Shown in pieces: positions 19,690 through 28,032 of a stretch of 56,502 nt of DNA. Both the position numbers and the translations under genes were made by a program. The notes beneath the pieces are model-generated. The model was not told the DNA's origin. It ran no database searches and saw only the letters and a program-made list of their open reading frames with translations. Source of the stretch: an uncultured Pelagibacteraceae bacterium (GTDB lineage Bacteria; Pseudomonadota; Alphaproteobacteria; Pelagibacterales; Pelagibacteraceae); the NCBI GenBank assembly GCA_902529645.1, contig CABZXO010000009.1:1-56502 (forward strand), written 5' to 3'. Position 1 is the stretch's first letter. Each line of letters starts with the position of its first letter.

Positions 19690-21002
19690 TTTCCAGCAAC
19701 AGTCATACCTTCTATCATCATAGTTGGTGAATTGACTGAATATTCGAATTCTAAATCATTAGCTAAAGTTATATTTTTAAACATATCCTTAAAATTGCCA
19801 GCTATTGTTATTTCATTAACAGGATATTTAAATTCCCCTTCTTCAACTAAAAAACCAGTAGCACCTACTGAATAATCTCCCGTTACAAGATTAGATCCAT
19901 GACCAATAGTTTCAGTAATATAAAGACTTTTTGAATTTTTTTTTAGAAGATCTTCGTAACGTATATTTCCATTTTCAAAATATAAATTAGTAGTTCCACC
20001 ACTTCTTCCATTTGATTGTAAATTTAATTTTTTTCCATTGTAAGTATCCACAAAATAATTTTTAAGTATTCCATTCTCTATAAGTTGTAATGTATTAGAG
20101 TTTACGCCCTCTGAATCAAAATTTTGAGAACCCATTCCTTTAATTATATCTGGTTTATCAATTACATTTATAGAATTGGCAAAAACTTGTTGATCAATTT
20201 TGTCCTTCAAAAATGAAGTGCCTCTTGCAATTGCAGAGGCAGATATTGCACTTGCAAAAACACTTAACATTCCCTTTGAAATTCTTTTATCAAAAATTAT
20301 GTTAATCTTCTCACTTCCAATTTTTTTAGGGCTCAATTTTCTAATAGTTTGCTTGGCAGCTTTATTTCCAAGATCTGCTGCTTGCTTGATATCAGACAAA
20401 TGACGTTTGCTAGAAAATTCATAGTCTCTTTCCATGCTATTTTCATCTTTTGCAACTGTTACACAAGAAGTAGCAAATGAAGATGTTTTATAACCGTCAC
20501 AAAAACCGTCACTATTAGCTAATATAAAATTTGATTTATTTTCAGTAAAACTAGACTCAGTATTTATGATTTGATTATTTGATGAAGCAGATTCCTCTAA
20601 ATCTTTTAAATATTTTATCTTTTTGTCGTTTTCAAATCTTGTTTCATCATACAAATTAAGACTACTAATTTGTTTGGCTAATAAATTTTTATCAGGCAAA
20701 GAATTAAATTCATCCTCTGGTGTAATTTTTGTAGTTTCAAAGCACTTTTCAATTAAAGTTTTAATATTTTCATCTAGTAAATTTGATGATGAAATTGATG
20801 ATCTTCTTTTACCTAAATAAGTTTCTATACTTAATGCCAGTCCATCTGATCTATCTGAGGCTTCTAGGGATTTATTTCTAAAATTAACTGTTTCTGAAAT
20901 TGAGTGACCAACTGTAACACTTGCATCAGTTGCTCCCATTTTTTTTGCCAAATCTAAACAATATGAAGCTTTAGATTTTAGAAATTCTTGATCCTTAACC
21001 AT
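19686..21002 (-). CDS. pmbA: PmbA/TldE metalloprotease-like partner
   Basis: 438 residues, normal size. Forms the heterodimer TldD-TldE (PmbA) that degrades unfolded peptides and matures some ribosomally made peptides. Here GQ/SNGRSGGTTNLYFENG and GHGSNLVTGDYSVGATGF are PmbA motifs. As in the family, it lacks the HExxxH zinc motif, which is supplied by TldD. Placed two bases after tldD. Confidence 0.9.
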   Translation of the reverse strand: MVKDQEFLKSKASYCLDLAKKMGATDASVTVGHSISETVNFRNKSLEASDRSDGLALSIETYLGKRRSSISSSNLLDENIKTLIEKCFETTKITPEDEFNSLPDKNLLAKQISSLNLYDETRFENDKKIKYLKDLEESASSNNQIINTESSFTENKSNFILANSDGFCDGYKTSSFATSCVTVAKDENSMERDYEFSSKRHLSDIKQAADLGNKAAKQTIRKLSPKKIGSEKINIIFDKRISKGMLSVFASAISASAIARGTSFLKDKIDQQVFANSINVIDKPDIIKGMGSQNFDSEGVNSNTLQLIENGILKNYFVDTYNGKKLNLQSNGRSGGTTNLYFENGNIRYEDLLKKNSKSLYITETIGHGSNLVTGDYSVGATGFLVEEGEFKYPVNEITIAGNFKDMFKNITLANDLEFEYSVNSPTMMIEGMTVAGK

Positions 21003-21004
21003 AA

Positions 21005-22417
21005 TTAAAGTTTTGTACCACCAACCGTCATTTTATCGATCAAAATTGAAGGTTGAGCGACTCCCACAGGAACTCCTTGTCCTGCTTTTCCACAAGTTCC
21101 TATGCCTGGGTCTAACATCATATCATTTCCTACCATCGATACTTCTTTAAGTATTGATGGTCCATCACCAATAAGTGTTGCACCTTTAATTGGATATCCA
21201 ATTTTACCATTATTAATTTCGTAAGCTTCAGTACAATTAAATACAAATTTTCCAGAAGTAATATCTACCTGGCCACCTCCAAAACTTACTGCAAAAATTC
21301 CTTTATCAACAGATTTGATCATTTCATCTTGAGTTTGATTGCCACTTAACATCATTGTGTTTCTCATTCTTGGCAAAACAATATGTCTATAATTTTCTCT
21401 TCTTCCAGATCCGGTAGATCTTGTATTCATTAATCTTGCATTATGTCTGTCTTGCATAAAATTTTTGAGAATACCATTTTCAATTAAAACTGTTCGCTCA
21501 GTTGGCGTTCCCTCATCATCAATAGTTAAACTGCCTCTTCTATTATCTATCGTACCATCATCAACAATTGTTACTCCCTTACTTGCAACTTTTTCTCCAA
21601 TAAGATCATGAAATGCTGATGTTTTTTTTCTATTAAAATCTCCTTCTAGACCATGACCAATTGCTTCATGAATTAATATAGCAGGCCAACCAGGTCCTAA
21701 GACCACTTTCATCTCACCAGCAGGTGCTGGTTTGCTCTCTAAATTTACTGATGCAATTCTAAAAGCCTCTTCACAAACATTTTTCCAATTATCATTTTTT
21801 AGATAATCGTCATAAGATTGTCTACCACCAATTCCATATACTCCCGTTTCTTTTCTTCCATTTTTTTCCAACATTACAGAGACATTAAATCTAATTAATG
21901 GACGTACATCGGTGAGTGCTTCTCCACCTGATCGAATAATTTCAATTGATTTTTGCTCACCAGCAAAACTAGCAGTCACTTGTTTTACTGATCCATCTTT
22001 TTTTCTTAAAAAATCATTTACTTTATTTAAAACTTTTAATTTCGATTCTAAAGATTTTTGTTCAATTGGATTAATATCCTCATAAAATTTTTTATTAGAT
22101 TTTGGAATTTCATGATTATATGTGCCTTTAATTGATTTAAGAGTTGATTTAATATTTTCTGAGGAATTTTTTAATGAATCTTTTGATATTTCATTAGAAT
22201 ATGAATAAGCAACAACCTCGTTTGAGATAGCTCTGAAGCCAAATCCTAAATCAGAACTATAATTTGAGCTTTTTATTTTATTATCATCTAAGACAATTGA
22301 CTCTGATTTTGACTCCTCTAAATAAAGTTCACCATCATCACAATTATTTAGTGTATCAGATACTACTTTATCTGCATCTTGTCTTGTTAAATCAGATTTA
22401 GTAAAGAAATTACTCAT
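21005..22417 (-). CDS. tldD: TldD metalloprotease
   Basis: 470 residues. The zinc-binding HExxxH motif is visible as HEAIGHGLEGDF; GSGRRENYRHIVLPRMRNT and the C-terminal GQGVPVGVAQPSILI are further TldD blocks. Catalytic half of the TldD/PmbA pair. First gene of the three-gene minus-strand operon, 85 bases from the divergent gene at 22503; no natural-product precursor peptide is recognisable next to it. Confidence 0.93.
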   Translation of the reverse strand: MSNFFTKSDLTRQDADKVVSDTLNNCDDGELYLEESKSESIVLDDNKIKSSNYSSDLGFGFRAISNEVVAYSYSNEISKDSLKNSSENIKSTLKSIKGTYNHEIPKSNKKFYEDINPIEQKSLESKLKVLNKVNDFLRKKDGSVKQVTASFAGEQKSIEIIRSGGEALTDVRPLIRFNVSVMLEKNGRKETGVYGIGGRQSYDDYLKNDNWKNVCEEAFRIASVNLESKPAPAGEMKVVLGPGWPAILIHEAIGHGLEGDFNRKKTSAFHDLIGEKVASKGVTIVDDGTIDNRRGSLTIDDEGTPTERTVLIENGILKNFMQDRHNARLMNTRSTGSGRRENYRHIVLPRMRNTMMLSGNQTQDEMIKSVDKGIFAVSFGGGQVDITSGKFVFNCTEAYEINNGKIGYPIKGATLIGDGPSILKEVSMVGNDMMLDPGIGTCGKAGQGVPVGVAQPSILIDKMTVGGTKL

Positions 22418-22502
22418 TCATCTTAAATAGTGGTTTGTTGATAATTTTCAACTGATGATTTTACGCATGTACAATTTATTACTAAAGGTTAATTATTGCT
22501 AA

Positions 22503-22856
22503 ATGAAAGTATTTTTTAATAATTCTTGTAAAATCTGTAGATCAGAAATTAACTTATATAAAAAAGAAAATATTAAAGATATTGACTGGATAGATATTAC
22601 AAATAATTCAAATGCTGAAAAAGAAACATCTAGAAATGACAAAGAATTATTAAGAAGATTGCATGTTAAAGAGAATGGTAAAATTATTGAAGGCGCGGAA
22701 GCATTTCTTCACGTTTGGAAAAAAATTCCAAAATATAAATTTTTATATAAATTTTTTAAACTACCAATAATTTTCTCAATCTTTAAATATGGATACGAAA
22801 TTATTGCTTTTTTTTTATATTTAAAAAATAAAAAACAACTCAAAAAACTAGGTTAA
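22503..22856 (+). CDS. DCC-family thiol-disulfide oxidoreductase-like protein
   Basis: 117 residues. FFNNSCKICRSEINLYKK carries the CxxC of the DCC1 (DUF393) family in a thioredoxin-like fold; DIDWIDIT and GAEAFLHVWKKIPKYKFL are the family's second and third blocks. The C-terminal third is hydrophobic and may be membrane-associated. Its 3' end overlaps the convergent gene at 22848 by nine bases. Redox partner unknown. Confidence 0.8.
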   Translation: MKVFFNNSCKICRSEINLYKKENIKDIDWIDITNNSNAEKETSRNDKELLRRLHVKENGKIIEGAEAFLHVWKKIPKYKFLYKFFKLPIIFSIFKYGYEIIAFFLYLKNKKQLKKLG

Positions 22857-23141
22857 AAAAAATATTAAAAATTCACTCAGTAAAGACATAGATAATAAAA
22901 ACATAATTAGTAATATTGAATACATAAGAGTTATAACTCTATTTCTTTTCCTCCTCAGTCTAACAAAAATTTTATCATCTAAATCTGAAATATCTCTTTC
23001 ACCAACTACTGGGTAATCATAACTCCATCTCCATGTAGATTGGCCTAATCTAGAGTCGAGACTGTTAAAATACCTTATCCAGGCGAGAACATATTTTAAT
23101 ATTAGATACAAAATAATCATTAATGTTGAAGAAAGTAACAT
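22848..23141 (-). CDS. Small membrane protein, unknown
   Basis: 97 residues with one hydrophobic segment at each end (about 3-20 and 72-95) and a charged middle containing RRKRNR and DISDLDD, suggesting two membrane helices with a cytoplasmic loop. I do not recognise a family. It lies between the DCC gene and the coiled-coil gene; 30 bases separate it from the latter, so they may be cotranscribed. Confidence 0.6.
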   Translation of the reverse strand: MLLSSTLMIILYLILKYVLAWIRYFNSLDSRLGQSTWRWSYDYPVVGERDISDLDDKIFVRLRRKRNRVITLMYSILLIMFLLSMSLLSEFLIFFLT

Positions 23142-23171
23142 TCTTAATGATACTTAATTATCTAGGATAAT

Positions 23172-24398
23172 TTAATTGATATTTTTGGCTCTTTTTCTTG
23201 CGATTAACTGCGTAAGAGCATCAACCATGATATCTGAGGCCTTAAATATTTCATTATTTTTAAACTCATGAGAAATATTTTTTTCTGGATTGGTTTTGTC
23301 TTCAATAACTATTCCTTCATCTGGTGAATTATTTTTTATATAAATTAATAAAAGCCATTCATCATCTAAGGCTTCATCCCATTTAACAAATATTTCTCCT
23401 GTTTCAAATCTTCTGTCTATGCATCTAAAGATAGACATATGTCTTGTTATATGTCTTTTGTTTAATTGGAATACTAAACTGCTAGCACTTCTGTAAAAAC
23501 TTTCGAGAGCAAACTCAATTTTCTGTCTAGCTAAAGTATATTCTTTTTCTCTTTGTAACAGTGTTTCTCTATCTTCATCTCCTTGAATTTTAACTCCTAA
23601 AGCCTCTACTCTTTCTCTAATTTTTTGATCTCTTATAATTCGATATTTTTCTTTTAATTTTTCTATTCTTTGTTGTAAACCAGCATAATCTTCTCTCTTT
23701 TCTCTTAAGGAAATTTTTTCCAATTTCTCTAATTCTTTAACTTCTCTAACTCTGAATTTTTCAATTTGCTTATCTAATTTTAATTGTTGTAAAAATTGTT
23801 TTTGTTTTTCTGCTTGTTCAATTCTTAACAGAGCTTGTTCTTTTCTTAAGAATAATTTTATTTCTTTTGTTCTTTGTTTTTCTAATCTAATTTCATCTTT
23901 TAAAGCTTGTTCTTTTAATTTAACTTTTAATTCAGCCTCTTTTTGCTTTTCTTTTGCAGCTTCAATCTTTTCTAATCTTTCTTTTTCTTGTTTTTCTAAT
24001 TTTAACCTTCTTGCTTCATCTTTTTTTAGAATTTTATATTGTGAAATTGTGTCTGCTATTTTATCAAAAAATGCTTGGATATATTTTTCAAAACCAAAAT
24101 TTAATCTAAACTTAAATTCAGGATTAAAAGAATTTTGAAAGTTAACTACTTTTAAAAGAAAATCTGATTTTTTTGATACAATAGATTTAGATTTTTTTGA
24201 AATTTTTTTTGATTGTTTTGGTTTTTTTGATTTTTTTTGTTTTTTATTTTTTTGTTTTCCTCTATTATAAATTTTTTTTACAGATTTATTTTTAATCGTA
24301 AATTTATTTGACTTTTTGTTTATTTTCTTAACTCTTTTTTTAATTTTTCTTTGATTTTTAGAAATACTTTTTTTTAATTTTTTTTTCTTTTTTTTCAT
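23172..24398 (-). CDS. Lysine-rich coiled-coil protein, unknown
   Basis: 408 residues from ATG 24398; a TTG at 24422 would add eight. Three parts are visible: a very basic, low-complexity N terminus of about 75 residues made mostly of Lys, Ser, Asn and Ile; a long charged segment (about residues 120-290) with Glu/Lys/Gln/Leu heptad character, surely a coiled coil; and a C-terminal globular part (about 300-408) with conserved-looking SIFRCIDRRFETGEIFVKWDEAL and DEWLLLIYIK. No signal peptide or membrane helix. I do not recognise a family. Upstream of it on the same strand is cfa, 28 bases away. Confidence 0.72.
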   Translation of the reverse strand: MKKKKKKLKKSISKNQRKIKKRVKKINKKSNKFTIKNKSVKKIYNRGKQKNKKQKKSKKPKQSKKISKKSKSIVSKKSDFLLKVVNFQNSFNPEFKFRLNFGFEKYIQAFFDKIADTISQYKILKKDEARRLKLEKQEKERLEKIEAAKEKQKEAELKVKLKEQALKDEIRLEKQRTKEIKLFLRKEQALLRIEQAEKQKQFLQQLKLDKQIEKFRVREVKELEKLEKISLREKREDYAGLQQRIEKLKEKYRIIRDQKIRERVEALGVKIQGDEDRETLLQREKEYTLARQKIEFALESFYRSASSLVFQLNKRHITRHMSIFRCIDRRFETGEIFVKWDEALDDEWLLLIYIKNNSPDEGIVIEDKTNPEKNISHEFKNNEIFKASDIMVDALTQLIARKRAKNIN

Positions 24399-24426
24399 TT
24401 TAAGGGAGTTAGTTTCTACCAATTAT

Positions 24427-25617
24427 TTATTGATAAATATAGTCTCTTGTAACAGGTGTAGAAGAATAATTCTTTGTTAATTGAAATTGATATACAACTT
24501 GATCACCCCATTTAAATGCCATCTCACAACCAGCAAGATAAAATTCCCACATCCTAAAAAATCTTTCATCGAACATTTGAATTATTTTGTCTTTATTTCG
24601 AATGCAATTTTCTTTCCAATGTCTTAGTGTATGTGAGTAATGAAGTCTTAAAACCTCAATATCTGAAACAATTAAGCCTGCTTTTTCAATAGGTGTTGTT
24701 ACCTCACTTAAACTTGGAGTATAGCCTCCAGGAAAAATATACTTAGTGATCCATGGATGTGGATCTCTTGGTGGATTTACTGATCCTATTGTATGAATTA
24801 ATGATACTCCATCATCTTTCAAAAGTTTTTCAACTTGTGAAAAAAATTTTCTATAAAATTTTCTTCCTACATGTTCAAACATCCCAACACTAACTATTCT
24901 ATCAAATTTTTCATTGAGCTCTCTATAATCCATTAACTTAAAGTTTAATTGATTTTCTAAATTAAGTTCTTTTGCTCTTTTCTTGCAGTAATTAAATTGA
25001 TTTTCTGAAAGTGTGATACCTGTCACTTCGCAGTTTGCGCTTTTTGCAATATCAATTGCTAGAGAACCCCATCCACATCCGATATCTAAAACTTTTTGAT
25101 TTGGTTTTATATTAAGTTTTTTTATTATATGTTGAATTTTATTATTTTGAGCAGTTTCCAATGTATCTGTTTCATTTTTAAAATATGCGCATGAATATTG
25201 TCTTTTAGGATCTAAAAATAAGTCATAAAGGTCATCTGAAATATCATAATGATGCGAAACATTCATCTTAGATTTTTTTATAAAATTAAAATTAGTTAAA
25301 TATCTATAAGAACCTCTTAATCTATTAATCAAATAGCTAAAAAAATTTAAGTCTCCTCTTCCAAAATTCATTAAGGAAAGATCCAAAAAATCAGTTAGTG
25401 TGCCATTTTCGATAGTTATTTCACCATCTGTATATGCTTCACCAAAATATAAATCAGGATGAAATAGCAACTTATAATGAAGATTTTTATTGAAAATTTT
25501 AACTTTTATTGGGTTTTCACTTTTTGGATTTCCAATGATGTAACTTTTTGAATTAGCGTCAACTAATATAAATCCATCTTTTTTAAAAACATTATTTAAA
25601 AATCTAGCTAATTGCAT
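24427..25617 (-). CDS. cfa: Cyclopropane-fatty-acyl-phospholipid synthase
   Basis: SAM-dependent enzyme that methylenates cis double bonds in membrane phospholipids. 396 residues: N-terminal lipid-binding part (DPLYFGEAYTDGEITIENG-like region), then YSCAYF, the SAM motif VLDIGCGWGSLAIDIA and GITLSENQ, and VGMFEHVG. HHYDISDDLYDLFLD is the family signature before the catalytic domain. Directly abuts the aldolase-like gene upstream (stop and start adjacent). Relatives can instead methylate fatty acids, so exact product is inferred. Confidence 0.9.
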   Translation of the reverse strand: MQLARFLNNVFKKDGFILVDANSKSYIIGNPKSENPIKVKIFNKNLHYKLLFHPDLYFGEAYTDGEITIENGTLTDFLDLSLMNFGRGDLNFFSYLINRLRGSYRYLTNFNFIKKSKMNVSHHYDISDDLYDLFLDPKRQYSCAYFKNETDTLETAQNNKIQHIIKKLNIKPNQKVLDIGCGWGSLAIDIAKSANCEVTGITLSENQFNYCKKRAKELNLENQLNFKLMDYRELNEKFDRIVSVGMFEHVGRKFYRKFFSQVEKLLKDDGVSLIHTIGSVNPPRDPHPWITKYIFPGGYTPSLSEVTTPIEKAGLIVSDIEVLRLHYSHTLRHWKENCIRNKDKIIQMFDERFFRMWEFYLAGCEMAFKWGDQVVYQFQLTKNYSSTPVTRDYIYQ

Positions 25618-26502
25618 TTAAGCCGCCTTAGTATTTTTTAATGAAAAATTTAATTTGTCTAAATTATTAATTAAATCCGATTCATCTTTAGCATTTAATA
25701 TGCTAAGTGGTGGTAAAAGGTTTTTATAATATATTTCTTTTTTACTAAAGTATGTATGTAAACTTGAAATCAAATTATATTTTTCAAATTCAGCTCTTAC
25801 ATCACAAAGATTTTGGTTTACCGTCTGATCTTGTCCATTATTAAAATCATCATATACTTTTCTTGCTAATGAAGAAGTGGCATTACATGTAGCTGTGATA
25901 ATTCCCGAACAGCCTAATTTAAGTCCTTTAAATAATTTAGATTCTGATCCAGGTAAAACTGAAAAATTATCAATTTTTAAGTTCTCAAAAAGATTGTAAG
26001 AACTATCTTTTACACCAATAATATTTTTTGGATATTTTTTTACTAACTCTTCAATACATTCAATACTAAACTTATAACCACAGAGTTTTTCAAAATTATA
26101 TAGTACTATTTCACAATCTGAAATTACTTCTACTATTTTGCTATAAAATTCTATTACTTCTTTATCTCCATACTTATAATAAGCAGGCGGCATAATTAAG
26201 AACCTATTAAAACCTAAAGATTTAGAAACTCTCATTAAACTAATTGTTTCACCTAAAGAATTTAAACCAGTACCAATAATATACTTTTCTTTGTGTTTGC
26301 TTGAAGTCAGATGATTTAACAAATTAATTTTTTCAGAGACAGGTATAAGTTGAGCCTGCCCTGTACTTCCAAAAATAGCTGCTCCGTGACATCCATTATC
26401 TATAACCATTTCTGCGTGCAGAATGGTTTTTTTAATATCAAGCGTCAAATTATCATTTAAGATCGACATTGAGGCCGCAAAAATGCCTTTAATTTTACTC
26501 AT
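25618..26502 (-). CDS. DapA/NAL-family aldolase, specificity unknown
   Basis: 294-residue class I aldolase of the dihydrodipicolinate synthase/N-acetylneuraminate lyase family. The Schiff-base lysine is in IGVKDSSYN and the active tyrosine in VLYNFEKLCG; the substrate loop is GSTGQAQLIP. In true DapA the tyrosine is followed by a Pro-x-Arg-Thr stretch whose Arg binds substrate; here that stretch is FEKLCG, so lysine synthesis is unlikely. Immediately upstream of cfa, no pathway neighbour. Candidate substrates are other 2-oxoacid aldols. Confidence 0.75.
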   Translation of the reverse strand: MSKIKGIFAASMSILNDNLTLDIKKTILHAEMVIDNGCHGAAIFGSTGQAQLIPVSEKINLLNHLTSSKHKEKYIIGTGLNSLGETISLMRVSKSLGFNRFLIMPPAYYKYGDKEVIEFYSKIVEVISDCEIVLYNFEKLCGYKFSIECIEELVKKYPKNIIGVKDSSYNLFENLKIDNFSVLPGSESKLFKGLKLGCSGIITATCNATSSLARKVYDDFNNGQDQTVNQNLCDVRAEFEKYNLISSLHTYFSKKEIYYKNLLPPLSILNAKDESDLINNLDKLNFSLKNTKAA

Positions 26503-26551
26503 AATAAAAATTTATATAAAAATATTAATTAGTAAAGTTTATTAATTTATT

Positions 26552-27517
26552 ATGAAAATACTAGCAATTCAAAATAGAATGGGAATAGGTGATACTATTA
26601 TTTTTTTACCGTTTATTGAGGCAATTTCAAAAAAATTTAAAACTCCTGTAAGTTTATTGGTACAAGAAAATTCGAAATCTGAACAATATTTGAAACAAAC
26701 AAAATACATAGACAAAATAATTATTTTAGAGAGAAATAACAAAATTAAAAATTTAAAGCACAATGGTTTTGAAGGTACTATAAGGCTTGCTAAAGAATTA
26801 AAAAAATACAATTTTCAAAAAGTGTTTATTTTTAATTCTTCTTTAAGATATAATATAATAGCTAGATTAGCTTTTATTAAAGAAATTTATCAATTCCCTC
26901 TGTTTCAAAAAAAAGGTCAAGATATGATTAAAGCCTCTCGTAATTTAATTTTAAGTAAATTAGATATCAATGTAAATTCTGATCCATCAATTGGAATAGA
27001 TATTGATAGAGTAAAAAGTATAGAAAAAGAGTATAATATTTTAAAAGATGATCTAAACATTCTTCTAGGAATTGGTGGATCTGGACCGACAAAAAGAATA
27101 CCTGCAAAAACATTTATAGAAGTTATGAGAAAAATTGCAAAAGAAAGAAAGTGTAGATTTTTTTTAGCTACAGGAACAAAAAAAGAAGAGCAAGAAATTT
27201 TAAATGAAATAAAAAATTCTGAAATAGGTTTTCAATGTGAAAATTTAGATCATTTATCTTTAAACGAATGTTTACCAATAATAAAAAATTGCTCAATATC
27301 AATTTGTAATGATAGTAGTTTTAGCCATCTTTCATCAGCACTTGGCATTAAAACAATTACTCTTATGGCTGATACCCCATTAATGTATGGAAATTATAGT
27401 TCAAATATGTACCCAATAATTCCTGACGGAGAAATAACAGTTTCTCACAACACACTTGGTAAAGATAAAATTAATCCAAATAGGATTTACGAAAAAGTAT
27501 TAAAAATAATTAACTAA
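26552..27517 (+). CDS. Glycosyltransferase family 9 (heptosyltransferase-like)
   Basis: 321 residues. N-terminal AIQNRMGIGDTIIFLPFIEA is the GT9 acceptor-side start (heptosyltransferases read xRxxxGDxxxxxP), and ILLGIGGSGPTKRIPAKTF plus NDSSFSHLSSALGIKTITLM in the C-terminal Rossmann domain bind the nucleotide sugar. Likely adds a sugar to LPS core. It stands apart from the LPS operon at 1-4.7 kb. Overlaps the convergent J-domain gene by four bases. Confidence 0.8.
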   Translation: MKILAIQNRMGIGDTIIFLPFIEAISKKFKTPVSLLVQENSKSEQYLKQTKYIDKIIILERNNKIKNLKHNGFEGTIRLAKELKKYNFQKVFIFNSSLRYNIIARLAFIKEIYQFPLFQKKGQDMIKASRNLILSKLDINVNSDPSIGIDIDRVKSIEKEYNILKDDLNILLGIGGSGPTKRIPAKTFIEVMRKIAKERKCRFFLATGTKKEEQEILNEIKNSEIGFQCENLDHLSLNECLPIIKNCSISICNDSSFSHLSSALGIKTITLMADTPLMYGNYSSNMYPIIPDGEITVSHNTLGKDKINPNRIYEKVLKIIN

Positions 27518-28017
27518 GAAATATCTTTAAGAACTATTTCTTTAGCTTCGTTAACAATAGCTGACAATCTTGAAGTTTCCGGAGAAATATCAGGGTGAAT
27601 TTTTTTTTGAATTTTTTGGTAAGCTTTATTCACTATTTCCTTAGTAGGTTTTTTATCAATATCTAAATTTAAAATTTTATATGCTTCAGATAATGATAAT
27701 GATGAAGTTTTATTATTTTGATATTGATTAAAAGAAAATCTTCCAGAATTTCTTAAAGTTTGAATAAGCCTATAAAGAGAAAGCAATTGAATCAATGATA
27801 AACCTTTAAGTTTAACTAAAGCAAGACTTGCAAGAGTTAATGGTAATGTGAGTAGAAATTTTCCACCAATAGCAAACAAAACTGCTAATAAACCCAACAA
27901 TAAAATTGTTACCAGTCTTACTCCTTTGGACATTTTTTTTGGAGAAATATTTGACCACCATCTTAATAAAAAATATAAGATGACTAAAATTACAACTAGA
28001 TAAATAATAATATTCAT
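27514..28017 (-). CDS. Membrane-anchored J-domain protein
   Basis: 167 residues from ATG 28017; an earlier in-frame ATG at 28047 would overlap the divergent gene and lacks support. An N-terminal membrane helix (about 2-18), a second hydrophobic region (about 35-75), then a C-terminal J domain (about 107-167) starting LSEAYKILNLD with the HPD tripeptide in KKIHPDIS. The order resembles alphaproteobacterial Tim14/DjlC-like proteins that recruit DnaK to the membrane. The client is unknown. Confidence 0.82.
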   Translation of the reverse strand: MNIIIYLVVILVILYFLLRWWSNISPKKMSKGVRLVTILLLGLLAVLFAIGGKFLLTLPLTLASLALVKLKGLSLIQLLSLYRLIQTLRNSGRFSFNQYQNNKTSSLSLSEAYKILNLDIDKKPTKEIVNKAYQKIQKKIHPDISPETSRLSAIVNEAKEIVLKDIS

Positions 28018-28032
28018 ATATTTCCTTATTAG

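Noticed and set aside
24170..24420. T-rich low-complexity stretch as a repeat array
   Set aside because: Period is irregular and it reads through as Lys-rich coding sequence of the coiled-coil protein on the minus strand.
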